Assembly: GCF_029227915.1 (NCBI RefSeq)
Contig: NC_079889.1
Location: forward strand, 2,728,001-2,792,000
DNA length: 64,000 nucleotides
Direction of reading: 5' to 3'
From: Hydractinia symbiolongicarpus
Taxonomy: Eukaryota > Cnidaria > Hydrozoa > Anthoathecata > Hydractiniidae
Each line of letters starts with the position of its first letter. The first letter of the stretch is position 1. Positions 48,396 to 58,991 of this stretch are shown here, piece by piece. The notes under the pieces are model-generated. The model made no database searches, was not told the origin of the DNA, and worked only from the letters and a program-made list of their open reading frames with translations. The position numbers were made by a program, and so were the translations under genes.

Positions 48396-49298
48396 TTTTG
48401 TTAGTACAAAATTCTATCAATACGCTTTTTGTTAGCACAAAGTTCTATTGATACGCTTTTTTGTTAGCACAAAGTTCTATTTATACGCTTTTTGTTAGCA
48501 CAAAATTCCATTGATACGCTTTTTGTTAGCACAAAATTCCATTGGTACGCTTTTTGTTAGCACAAAGTTCTATTGATAAGCTTTTTGTTAGCACAAAGTT
48601 CTATTTATACGCTTTTTGTTAGCACAAAATTCCATTGATACGCTTTTTGTTAGCACAAAGTTCTATTGATATGCTTTTTGTTAGCACAAAGTTCTATTGA
48701 TACGCTTTTTGTTAGCACAAAGTTCTATTGATACGCTTTTTGCTAGCACAAAATTCTATTGATACGCTTTTTGTTAGCACAAAGTTCTATTGATACGCTT
48801 TTTGTTAGCACAAAGTTCTATTGATACGCTTTTTGTTAGCACAAAGTTCTATTGATACGCTTTTTGTTAGCACAAAATTCTATTGATACGCTTTTTGTTA
48901 GCACAAAGTACTATTGACACGCTTTTTGTTAGCACAAAGTTCTATTGATACGCTTTTTGTTAGCACAAAATTCTATTGATACGCTTTTTGTTAGCACAAA
49001 ATTCTATTGACACGCTTTTTGTTAGCACAAAGTTCTATTGATACTCTTTTTGTTAGCACAAAGTTCTATTGATACGCTTTTTGTTAGCACAAAGTTCTAT
49101 TGATACGCTTTTTGTTAGCACAAAGTTCTATTGATACGCTTTTTGTTAGCACAAAATTCTATTGATACCCTTTTTGTTAGCACAAAATTCTATTGATACG
49201 CTTTTTGTTAGCACAAAATTCCATTGATACGCTTTTTGTTAGCACAAAGTTCTATTGATACCCTTTTTGTTAGCACAAAATTCTATTGATACGCCTAT
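48396..49298. repeat. 31-bp minisatellite, about 29 copies
   Basis: Unit TTTTTGTTAGCACAAAGTTC followed by TATTGATACGC, strictly 31 bp. Main variant positions are AAAG/AAAA, TCT/TCC and GATACG/GATACC/TTTATACG. No spacers and no coding capacity. It ends about 130 bp left of the P-element-like transposon. Confidence 0.96.
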
Positions 49299-49429
49299 GA
49301 TAAGAAATTTTACCGACATAATAATAGAGTTAAAATGATGAGCTTATCAGTACAGTATGTTCCTCGAAACCTTGTAACAAAATAATTGCCGATACATTGT
49401 TTCTTTTATTTTTCTCTCCTTCCTTAGTC

Positions 49430-49458
49430 CATAGTCATAAGAAAAAGAGATAGTCTGG
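49430..49458 (+). repeat. Left 29-bp terminal inverted repeat
   Basis: CATAGTCATAAG ... AGATAGTCTGG, an exact reverse complement of 53712-53740. The ATG of the C2H2 gene follows 96 bp later. Confidence 0.95.
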
Positions 49459-49553
49459 GTAGCCGGGCCGTTTATTTACGTTTGTTTTGTTTTACAGCGC
49501 AATGATAAAATTATTGGGGTGGCCGGAGCAACCAGGGACGTATTTTGAACAAG

Positions 49554-50735
49554 ATGGCTGAAGCGGACGCTTTTATTTATGGTGATGACTTCGATGCTAT
49601 TCTTGCAGCTATCGAAGACAATCTTTTAGAGGAAGATAAAGAATTATCTGTTCCTGTAACAGATATTGTTGATGAGGTTGTTGCTGATTCCATAGAAGAG
49701 GGTTTTAAATGTGATCAGTGCGAAAAAATATGCAAGACATCAAGAGGTTTAACCAGACATAAAAATAGCAAGCATGGCCCTACTTCTGAGGCTGAACCTC
49801 ATCACCAAAAGCCTGAAAATCAATTACACCCTCTATACTTGAAGAAATACATCGGAGAATGTGCTTCCAAGCTAGCTCTAGATGAGTGCTATAGTGAAGA
49901 AACGAGAAAGGGGTTTTTGATGTTTCAAAAGCCAACACTAGATGATGCTAGATACACCTTTAAATTTATTAAAGATGTTGTAGCCAGTTTTAAAAACAAT
50001 AGCGAAAAATTTTATGCCTCTTTTTATAAATGTGTTTCCGAGAATATTGTTTTCAAAAACTTATCAAAAAGAGCATCAGTTATCCTAGGATTTGAGTTAG
50101 CGAACTATGTACTTGCCCACCTAACAGGTTCAGTTGTTAATGGTGATATTGCAAATGTATCTCCAGGTACAAATTTTTCACCAAAGGAAAAGCAAATTAT
50201 TAAATATCTTGCAGGATATGTTTTTGGAACACTTTACAGACGTATACGTAGATCGAAACAAAGTCGTAGTATCTTGAATCTGCAAAGCATACATCTACTT
50301 ATTGCTGGTAAATCAACTGACCAGGAACACGATACCGAAATCAATACACTAGTTCGCATTAAAGACAGAGGTGGCTTATGGACAGTAACATCAGAAGTTT
50401 TTGAAATTTTTTCCATAGTTGAATCCCATTTCCGCCAAGAGTCTAGCACCACGCATAGAAGTATTGACAGTAAAAAAATGGTATCATATCTCATGAATAA
50501 TGCAAGAATTTTATGCAATTACAACAAATTAAAAAATGCTTCAACTGAAGAAGTTAGTAAAGAGATAGCTTTGAATTTACTGGAACATCTTATCATGTTG
50601 TATATTCGTGTTCGTGTATATTCACTTGTGAAGGATAAATGTCAACGGTACAATGTTAAATCAAAGGCTAAAAAATCACGATCGTTGCGAACTGAAGTAA
50701 AAAAAGCATCAAGCACTTTGGATCATGGACATTAG
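49554..50735 (+). CDS. C2H2 zinc-finger protein with AGYV-type domain, encoded in P-like transposon
   Basis: An intact 393-residue frame. The frame is open a few codons upstream, but the first ATG is at 49554 (MAEADAF). An acidic N-terminus (1-48) precedes one C2H2 finger (FKCDQCEKICKTSRGLTRHK, with C53, C56, H69, H74). A helical middle and a KQIIKYLAGYVFGTLYRRIR segment (about 214-233) follow. This last recalls the Y-x-A-G-Y-V motif near the C-terminus of P/THAP9-like and some hAT-like transposases. The end is very basic (KSKAKKSRSLRTEVKK), suggesting nucleic-acid binding. It lies wholly between the transposon's inverted repeats and is the only undamaged large frame of that element. It may be a transposition accessory or a split-off transposase C-terminus; both are inference. 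Confidence 0.8.
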   Translation: MAEADAFIYGDDFDAILAAIEDNLLEEDKELSVPVTDIVDEVVADSIEEGFKCDQCEKICKTSRGLTRHKNSKHGPTSEAEPHHQKPENQLHPLYLKKYIGECASKLALDECYSEETRKGFLMFQKPTLDDARYTFKFIKDVVASFKNNSEKFYASFYKCVSENIVFKNLSKRASVILGFELANYVLAHLTGSVVNGDIANVSPGTNFSPKEKQIIKYLAGYVFGTLYRRIRRSKQSRSILNLQSIHLLIAGKSTDQEHDTEINTLVRIKDRGGLWTVTSEVFEIFSIVESHFRQESSTTHRSIDSKKMVSYLMNNARILCNYNKLKNASTEEVSKEIALNLLEHLIMLYIRVRVYSLVKDKCQRYNVKSKAKKSRSLRTEVKKASSTLDHGH

Positions 50736-51166
50736 TCTTGATCAACAGACTATAAACTTGTTAAAACAGCTATTTTTATAGCTACAAACTTATAAAAAAC
50801 ATTATTTTGGAAAGAACGAGAAGTACACGGAAATATTCAACCTTTAAAAGTAAGTATTTTTGTATGGAACTTACAGAAAATGATTTCATACACATTCAGT
50901 TTATTGTGTGCTGCAAAATACTACCTTCAGAATAATGCTGGATAAATATTTGCCCATTGGGACTCAAAAATTTATGTGGAACTTATATTTGTGAATACTG
51001 GCCCACAGAATTTTCTAATCATACTCACCATCAGAACCATAAAAACAGAGTAAGGTGAAGCCAGTAATAATGTTTTTTAAGATGTGTGGCTATAAAAATA
51101 ACCGTTTTTTGTGTGCTGCTTCTTCTTTGATTTGTTGATGACTCGGCGCCTTAATCATTTTCTTCA
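50736..51166. other. Convergent 3' region inside the P-like transposon
   Basis: About 430 bp between the C2H2 gene stop and the transposase C-terminus. No coding sequence; presumably both 3' UTRs. Confidence 0.6.
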
Positions 51167-53543
51167 TTATTTCTTTTTTTTACGACATGGCATAGACTCA
51201 ACATTAATTTTGGCAAATGCTTCGTTGTCAATACAATTACCAGCTATTGGTCTGAATATTTTTTGTGGACGAATCGTGTTATCGTTGTATCCAAAATCTC
51301 TAACAGTAGGATTGTCTTTTCTATCCCCCATTGATCGTTGTCTTCCGAAATAATTTTCCAGTGGATCTTGGCAAAAGCGCTCTGTAAGAACATATGGTAC
51401 ACCAAGTGACAATAGATATTTAATAAGCTCGATCGAAATATGATTTTAATACCTTCATATGTTTGCCATGAGATGAACATGTTAGATTTGGCATTATCAG
51501 TGAAATTTCCAGGTCTTGTGGCAATTGAGTCCTTCCAATCAGAAAAATATTTTAGAAATGTTTCAAGTAGCCATGTAAAGCGCTCGTCATCTTGTGATTC
51601 GAATGGTTTTAGAAACGATTTTGCTTTAGTGATGCCTTCTTTTGTATTTCTGATGTTCAAACAATCAAAGAACTTGTCCATCATCATACAAAACGTGGCA
51701 GTAGCTTCTGCTTCTGGTGGTCCATATGTTTGGAGTGCATGATAAACTGATTCACTTAACACCTGTGCAGCTAGTCGGACATTCATCACAGAAAAGGGTG
51801 TGAGTTTAATATGGTTATTTGTGATTTTGGGAACAAGGTGGAGACCACAGTCCAAATCATCCAAAAAAAGCTTTGATATGTGATTCCATGTCAGATATTT
51901 ACGATTGTTCCACATACTTCTTGTGCACCTTCCAGCCATTGAATTAGCTAAGCAGTTTCTGGCAGTTTTAATCAGATGTGGTGGGTCGGATATGAAGTAA
52001 ATATATCTCTTTTCAGTTGCCATCACATTATGTGTACGATAGGTTACATCAACGTCTCCATTAACATCTTCCACTCTTGTCATATTAAAATGCATCCGAT
52101 ACATACTGCGGTTTGGAGAAGCGCCATCACTTGTAACACCGACCACTTTAATTCCACAATTATCCTCCAATATGCCAACAGCTTTCCAAAATAATGTAAA
52201 TAACTGAACAGACGTAGCATTTGTGGTTACAAAGTTGGCAAGGGAGAATTTTAAGGGGTTAACAATACTTCGAATTAAAAAGACCAGCATGTGTGATGCA
52301 ATGTCATCAGATTTTTGAAGGGAAGCCAAATTAAGTTCCATATCACCTAAGTCCACATATCCAATTAAGTCACCGGTGTGCTTATTCCAAACTAATTTCT
52401 CTTGTATTTTTTATTCATCCATTAACACAATACCATATCGTTCTATGTCTGAAAAATTCTCCACTATTTTTTTTAATTCTAAGATGACATCTTTATTAAA
52501 TCCTTGTTGTGGTCGTATATAGTTTTTGTAGTCCCTTAATCGGCGACGACTGGGCAAAATAACGAAACCAGCTTTTGTTTTCTCGTCATAACGAATTTCA
52601 TCATAAAACGAAGGCAATTTTGCAGCTAAACCCAAACAATACCGGACTTGTTTTCTTTGAAGACTAAGTTTTTCCCTAGATTCAGCTTTCAAACACGGTT
52701 CACATTTGTCTTCAGTGTTAATTAATAATTGGCAGGAAGGTGGTCGATGCCATTTCGTTTGAGAAAGAGGATTTGGTAATATGTCTATTGTTGGGTTAAA
52801 TTTTTTAGGTGCAGTATGTTCAATGCAACTACCAGAAAATGATCTTGGCAAACCAGGACAAACAAAGAAACCCGAAATGTATCTAATCAAATTAGAAATT
52901 GTGATATTTTTAACTGAGTGGTCATAGATATTATAAATTTGATGTTGTTTAGGAAGACTCCATAGTAGCACACGGACATTAAACTGAAGACTTGTATCAA
53001 CATAAATCTCATACTTTGGTACCATATGAATATCATCATTGCAATAAAATTGAACACTGTTCTCTGAATAATTATATTGCCACTCGGCAAGTCTGAGATT
53101 TTGAATACGGGAAGAAAATTCAGAAAATGATTGATAACATTCAAAATATTCAGGTGTTTTAATTTCTGAAGGTGGATGTTGAGCTCTCTTTAATAAAGTT
53201 GACTGTGATGATTCCCTTGGTTTTGTTATGGTTGAAGAAGAAGGAATGCTTTTGATAAATTGAGGCAAGGCAATTCACCAGGATTCAATGTAACTCTGCT
53301 CTCATGACGATAATATTGATTTTCATTAAAGTGCCGTTGACAAATGAAGATCCTTTTATTTGCTATTCTGTCATGAAGTGCTTTATCAACCACACGATCT
53401 TTGGTGACAATAGCTATCAATTTCTTCCTCCACTGGGAATCGAACGTATTATCACTAGTTGGGACTTTAAAAATAGCTATTCCCTTGTACTTAGCTCTTC
53501 GTGATACTGTACAGCCAAATATTGAACAATTATCTCCAGGCAT
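51167..53543 (-). pseudogene. THAP-domain P-element-like transposase, multiply broken
   Basis: Starts at ATG 53543. The THAP zinc finger has C6, C11, C68, H71, Trp38 and the LNPGELP motif. A frameshift near 53265 leads to the frame ending at 52411. That frame ends ...GIVLMDE, where Asp is probably the first catalytic residue, followed by an in-frame TAA (52411-52413) where the family has Met. It then continues in frame as KIQEKLVWNKHTGDLIGYVD and on through SDPPHLIKTARN to SWQTYEGIK. A second frameshift near 51430-51440 shifts to the conserved C-terminal block LTERFCQDPLENYFGRQR and RDFGYNDNTIRPQK (51412-51167). Three lesions make this copy inactive, though nearly all domains are present. It reads inward from the right terminal repeat. 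Confidence 0.9.
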
Positions 53544-53711
53544 ATCAATAAAAAAATCAAATTAAATTCTTTGTTTACAACAAAAAAGAGTAATCTGAAC
53601 CAGAAAAACCGCCATTTCTAATTTACCGTGCCTGTAGAAAACTGGGTTTTAGTTTAATTACGACCACAAAAGGATCAAAACAATGCTTCTATTGTTATAG
53701 CGCTCTCTTTT

Positions 53712-53740
53712 CCAGACTATCTCTTTTTCTTATGACTATG
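53712..53740 (-). repeat. Right 29-bp terminal inverted repeat
   Basis: Exact reverse complement of 49430-49458, followed by CTAAGTCC, the presumed target duplication. Confidence 0.95.
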
Positions 53741-54318
53741 CTAAGTCCATGCCTCATCTGGACAAGTAAAAAAGGAAGTAAATGACATAGTAAAAAGCTT
53801 GGATAATAGCACGTAAAAATAATGGGAAGAATATCAAAGTGCACAGTTACCTTGGGCTATGACATTTACCTGCAATACTTTCGCATAACATGTGTCCTAA
53901 TGTTCTACGTTATTTTCATGCTTTATGCTGTTCTAGCATGTTTGAAGAAAAAGAATTAAAATATAATATTGTATATCTTTTAGCTATATGATATCCTTAT
54001 ATTTAAAATATAAAAAGTTTTAAAAGAAGATTTTTCGAATATTCTATTTTTTCCTTTTTTTGTGCTTTTTAACATTTTTATTGTGTGTAGCGAAAGCACT
54101 ATGGATTACTCCTTCATGCAAACCCTGTATATTAGGTCGAACTATAATATAGTGCGGACACACATCTGCGAAAAGTCTATGTTTGAGTTTATTGTACATA
54201 GCACGAATACCTAAATAATTTAAGTGCTATAAACTTATAAAAATCAGTATTAAGTAAGACCTTGTCTGTATACAATATTTTGTGTATACCATTTCCTATT
54301 GAAAAATCTTATTTGGAT

Positions 54319-55255
54319 GAAGGGACAACAACAACTCGAACATCTGCAATAAAGAAAGAAAGATACAATTTACCACAAGAAAAGCATGGCCCACGCAACA
54401 GTATTTCCACCCATTTAAAGCTTCAACCTCGTGCCCTGTTAATCGTCATAGCGTGAGACAGCCTCCGCGGAAGCCTTCTGCGATGTAAAACGGATGGTAT
54501 ACCGGTATCTGAAGTTGCAAGTTGTACCCTTCAATAAGAAGTGAGTAGCTATTTCATGAAGATGTCTTATAATTAGGCGAGTGGCTTTACCCAAACCTTT
54601 TATATTTATGTTTAGTAATAATACAATGGAACCTGTTTTTAATTTGAGACTGTAATACTATTTGCAAATTCTACCGGGTATTCATTGTGTCACTTAACAT
54701 CATCGCACACACCATCATCTGCACTTAAACCTCTTCCTCACTCGGCAACAACGACAACATCTGATCCATTAATGATAAGTAAATCATCATTTGTGGGTGT
54801 TAGGATGACAGATAGTGCCATATTTTCTGTTGAAAGATCCCTAAACACACAATTGGGTGGTACTTTAATCGTACCAAGGAAAGCTTCTTGTTCCCTGCAG
54901 AAGCCATGCAGCAATTTCTTGTTCTGCTGGTCTCGTTTGGATGTTGCTAAGTAATCGAAATTCTTCAACTAAGTGCCATAACGGAGAACGTCTTAAGCAC
55001 ATGTCAACAATATCAGTCAGTTTTACCTCCAGATAAAAGTTTGTTATTACAAATGTCTTTCAGAAGACAATATTGCATGGAAAGCATGCTTAGGAATCAT
55101 GATATTTTTGTCAAGTAAAAAAGGACTCTTTTGCCGCAACACTGTAGCACAATTGATATGTATTCCCTTATCACGACGTCTATGCAATGGATATTCGCCA
55201 ACTTCAGTGATGGTAGAGGCTTTAAGTTACTTTGGATCATTTTTAATGCACTATC
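54319..55255 (-). pseudogene. Helitron helicase C-terminal remnants
   Basis: Minus-strand pieces fit Helitron RepHel order. At about 55225-55050: EVGEYPLHRRRDKGIHIN and LLDKNIMIPKHAFHAI. At about 55030-54930: LVEEFRLLSN and EIAAWLLQ, recalling the NMR...F..WLL region. From 54930: VPPNCVFRDLSTE, then LTPTNDDLLIIN (helicase motif V region). At about 54460-54320: SHAMTINRARG, an in-frame stop, SFKWVEILLR and FSCGKLYLSFF (motif VI region, family form MTINKAQGQ...GQLYVA). A 3'-like DVRVVVVP segment ends the frame. It is opposite in strand to the Rep remnants at 41.1 kb, so the two are separate copies. Confidence 0.68.
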
Positions 55256-56593
55256 TTCCATACATTTGGAATTAGGATTTATATATTAATTCCAAGCAGA
55301 TTTTCCCAGTGGCAAATAAGATCAATGTGTTATATTGTTTTGGAGTTATGCTATGTGACGCTTTTAACAGAGAAAGTTAGATGCGGGTTTAGTATGGTAC
55401 ATGTGGTTAGAGTTGAAATAAAATTAGAGGATGTGACAATATATTTCAGAGATGTTATAAATATAAATTAAATCGAACAAGGAAGATCTAATACTGGCTG
55501 TCCTCTTCGCCCTGATGTTGAATAAACTTGAAAGTTATTCTTTTTTTTGCTAACCCGCTGTCTGTCTCCTCGCTACTTCGTCTGCGCTGTTTCATTGGAT
55601 GGTTTTACAAGACGTAAACCTGATTTGCTATACACAAACCTGGCCGATCGATCTTACGCGGGTACATTACATATAATAAAGGCTCATAGAGCTTATGTTT
55701 TGTCATTAAATATTTGGACAGGACGTGTTGGTAGTTTGTGTTAAAACTCTAAACTCTCAACACAATTCTATTTTATCACGAGAAATCTTTTTGGAGAAAA
55801 ATTATGTAAAGTTTGGACGAGTGATAACTTAATTGTCAAGTACATTTGTACCCAAAAATCAGCAAAAATCGAAACTTAAGACACTTTTGGAAATTATTTT
55901 ATACATATTATGTAAAACTTTAATAAGTGTTGAACATTTTTGTGTATCAAAAATTTTAGCCCTATTTGGTATGGGGGGGCATAAAGTGCCCGCGGCATTT
56001 TCAAAGTCTAATAACTTTTTAAATACTGGATGAAATTACCTGAAATTTTGTGACTTTTCCTAACTTTTATTGGACTTACAGTTAAACTAACCAGTTGTAT
56101 GAATATGGGATTATGTATGTGATAGTGACCAAAAGTCATCATACAATATTGACATGCATACTGTGTAATTTGCAGACCGCAATATTGGTAATTTACAGAC
56201 CAGAATGTTTGTATTATATTAATATTTTTACTATTGGTTTGAAAAATAGATTAGAAAACGTACGGAAATATAAATATTTTTGGTACATTTTCGTGTCACT
56301 AATTTGCACTTAGCATAGGTGAAACGTTTAGTGCAAGTAGTTCTGTCACATGCTTCCTGCAGCACCTTTATTTTTTACAAATTGACTTTATTTTCATTTC
56401 TGTGCGTGTAACCGGAACGCGTTAAATAAGACATAATCAATTCTTAGGTTTTATAAAATGACCCGGTCAATAAATTAAATATAAATTGATGCAAAGATGT
56501 GTAATACACCTTTCCCGAATTTATATTTTGTAAAATATTGCGTGCATTAAAGCGAGGCAAATCTTGGTAAACATTATTCGCGTTCATATAAAC
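55256..56593. other. Intergenic, no gene recognised
   Basis: Only short frames. The segment at about 56300-56405 is a diverged copy of 27862-27985 (shared TTAGCATAGGT, CGTTTAGTGCAA and TTCTGTCRCATG). Confidence 0.5.
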
Positions 56594-57301
56594 ATGGAGG
56601 AAGACAATACTATGAGAGATATTTTGCTTAAAATAATTGAGGAAAATATAGATTTAGTCTTCGATGAAACTGAAGAAAAAGCCTGAGGGAAAACATGGAG
56701 GGAATGCCACCGTTCACGATAAAAGAAATTGAAATGCATCGACAAAATAGTGGTAAACAGCACGGTGTTGCAATTATTAAGACTTTGAAGCGTAGCGTGG
56801 CAGAAAGTTTAGGGATGAACTATACATATCTGCTGATAGCATTTTTACATCAACAACTACATTTGCTCCAAGTAAAACCAGAATTTTTAAAGACTTAGTT
56901 ATGGTCAGCCCTGTAAAAAGTAATGCTGACAAAAAGGTATCCATCTAACGTTATATGACCCTAGAATTAATGATAGTTGGTGTAACATAAATCCAAGAAT
57001 ATTAAAACTGCAAGAAGACATGCTTATGGTTGACAAACGGGTTGGTTTTGCTCATTGTATTGGCAGTACACGAAAAAGAAAAAACAACATTAAATATGCG
57101 AACTTTCTTGTTCGATCTACATTGTCACACCAACTACTACCGTTAGAACATACCATCAAGATTGTTACTAATATTAATATATCAAATACTTCAAATAAAT
57201 CAAAACATAACGAAACACAACCCTATGAGTTTATTGATGTAAATCCTGTATTAATCCCAAAAGATTGGGGTAAAATAAATCAACATTACAAACACAGCTA
57301 G
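56594..57301 (+). pseudogene. Unrecognised coding remnants, probably from a mobile element
   Basis: Three plus-strand pieces look protein-like but do not form one frame. An acidic start is at 56594 (MEEDNTMRDILLKIIEENID). A second piece (TTTFAPSKTRIFKDLVMVSP) lies near 56850-56930. A third runs from about 56957 to 57301 (LTLYDPRINDSWCNINPRIL, then FANFLVRS-like and PYEFIDVNPVLIPKDW segments). Composition and motif density suggest real ancestral coding sequence. I do not recognise the family. Confidence 0.4.
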
Positions 57302-58739
57302 CCGTTCAGTAAAGTCGTTTATAGTATCATCAATTAGTTTTTCTTTTAACATTGAATTCCTCAGTTTTGATAGTTTCTAATCCATCAGGAGTGAAAAAAC
57401 CAGGTTGTTCTTCAGTGATCTCAGCAGAATCAGATGAAGAACTCTCATATGTGCTTTCAGAATCTGTTTCAACTACTACAGGAAGTGCTCTTTTTTCGGA
57501 CTTTTCCTTTTTTGTGTTGTATTATTTTGTTTGAACGTAAATATGTATGGCACAGAGCCATTGATTAATGTTTTCCGTTCACAACCAAAACCTAATTTTA
57601 CAGAGTGTACTTCAAAGTGGACTTCGCATATTTTGTGTTCTTGTTTACTGTAAACACATCACACCTCCCCTTCTACGATATCTTGAAATGATGCTTATTC
57701 ATTGTTTTCTCAAACTTGGATCCGATGGAAATGAAAACATTCCAATGCCTGTTTAACTCTTAGTTTATTAAGAGTAGAACTTTTGCATAACAGTACGCAA
57801 CAAGAGTTATCAGGTCGAGAGGCCGATATACCTGGATAGATTAAAGTATGATAAATTTCTTGCTGACCTTTCTGATTGCTACTCGCCATCACAAATACAT
57901 ATTCTTCTTTTACAAGACAAGTATGTTTTTAAATACATATGTGGTTTCGTGAAGAAAAACCTGCAATCCTTTAGAAAAATACACGATAAAAGATCATTCA
58001 CAACGCAACGCAAAAGTATCACACTCACCAGCTGTATTTTAGTGTTTACAAAGTTTACTAAGAAGTGCCTGGTTTTCATGCCGATGATGTAATCGATAAT
58101 TTAAATTCGGGAAAGGTGTATTGACATTGACATGCGACATCTTGTTTTATTTTAATAGCTAACTGTATTAAATTTTTATTTAAGATGCTTTATTTAAGTT
58201 TGTTTTGTTTCACTTTCAGTTGTATGCTGAGGCAACTTGAATGTGGAGTCGATGTGAACCATGAAGATGTCAAAGGATTGAATTTTATGAGAAGGACAAT
58301 AAATAAACCACCAATATTATATTCTTCTTTTTATTATTTTCTCTTATAACAATGTTTTTTTTTCTTTTAGATACATTGTGTCATAATATCTTCGAAGTAA
58401 GTTGCTGTGTCAGTTGGCGATAATTAAAATTACAATTGCTAAATTAACCTGCTGCTGGGCTTATAAAGGCTGTCCTATGAAAGTCTCAAATTCCTTCCAA
58501 GGTAAGAGTCGTAAAGGTTTTGGCAGTTACTGTCCCGCTGCAATTAAGCACCATTTTTATTCGTGTTTTTTTAACTAAGTAAATTTTAGCGTAACGCCAT
58601 GTCGTGAGAAAATGACCCATACTTTGCATGTCATGGACTCACATGGTCACTCACACAAGTGCATTATTATATAGATTATTATAGAGTTAAAACGTGTTTA
58701 TATTCACTGCAGATTCATTTGTCTATATAAATTGTTATT
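57302..58739. other. No gene recognised
   Basis: Some frames (plus strand near 57550-57650 and 57890-58090) look faintly protein-like and may continue the unknown element on the left, but no family can be named. Confidence 0.35.
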
Positions 58740-58820
58740 GAAGATATTATTTCGGTTTGTCTGTTCAGTATTCATATTACTGTGGAAAGTTTATCATTTC
58801 TTGAACATGATAGTTTAGTA

Positions 58821-58857
58821 GGCGACGTTTCGGAAGATCCTTCTCCCATCATCGGGC
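58821..58857 (-). ncRNA. Hammerhead-ribozyme-like motif in PLE linker, copy 1
   Basis: The minus strand reads GCCCGATGA, T, GGGAGA-AGGA-TCTTCC, GAAAC, GTC. It matches the hammerhead layout CUGANGA, stem II hairpin, GAAA, stem III, UH, with C for the first conserved U, one extra T, and a G-U wobble in stem II. Stem III is the palindromic ACGT with no loop, which would only close in a dimer. Hammerhead motifs are reported from Penelope-like elements. Confidence 0.5.
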
Positions 58858-58991
58858 AAAGTAAAATGATGTTGAGCATGTATTTATATAACTGCAGAGG
58901 ATCGAAATTCATAAAAATTAACCAATCAGAAACGAGCTGATAATTACAGTTAATTGCGGTAATTAACATTTTCGGACCTAGATGTAGGTAA

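Larger units (their letters stand above)
49430..53740. mobile_element. Complete P-element-like (THAP) transposon with convergent C2H2 gene
   Basis: A 4.3-kb element with perfect 29-bp terminal inverted repeats (49430-49458 and 53712-53740, starting CATAGTCATAAG). The flanks CTTAGTCC (left) and CTAAGTCC (right) differ by one base and fit the 8-bp target duplication of P elements, allowing one base of ambiguity at the boundary. A THAP/P-type transposase reads leftward from the right end and is broken. An intact zinc-finger gene reads rightward from the left end. The genes converge at about 50.7-51.2 kb. Confidence 0.9.

Noticed and set aside
48396-49298. CRISPR-like regular repeats
   Set aside because: The repeats abut with no unique spacers, and the surroundings are eukaryotic. 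It is a minisatellite.
51440-51742. 100-residue plus frame
   Set aside because: Shadow of the minus-strand P-like transposase.
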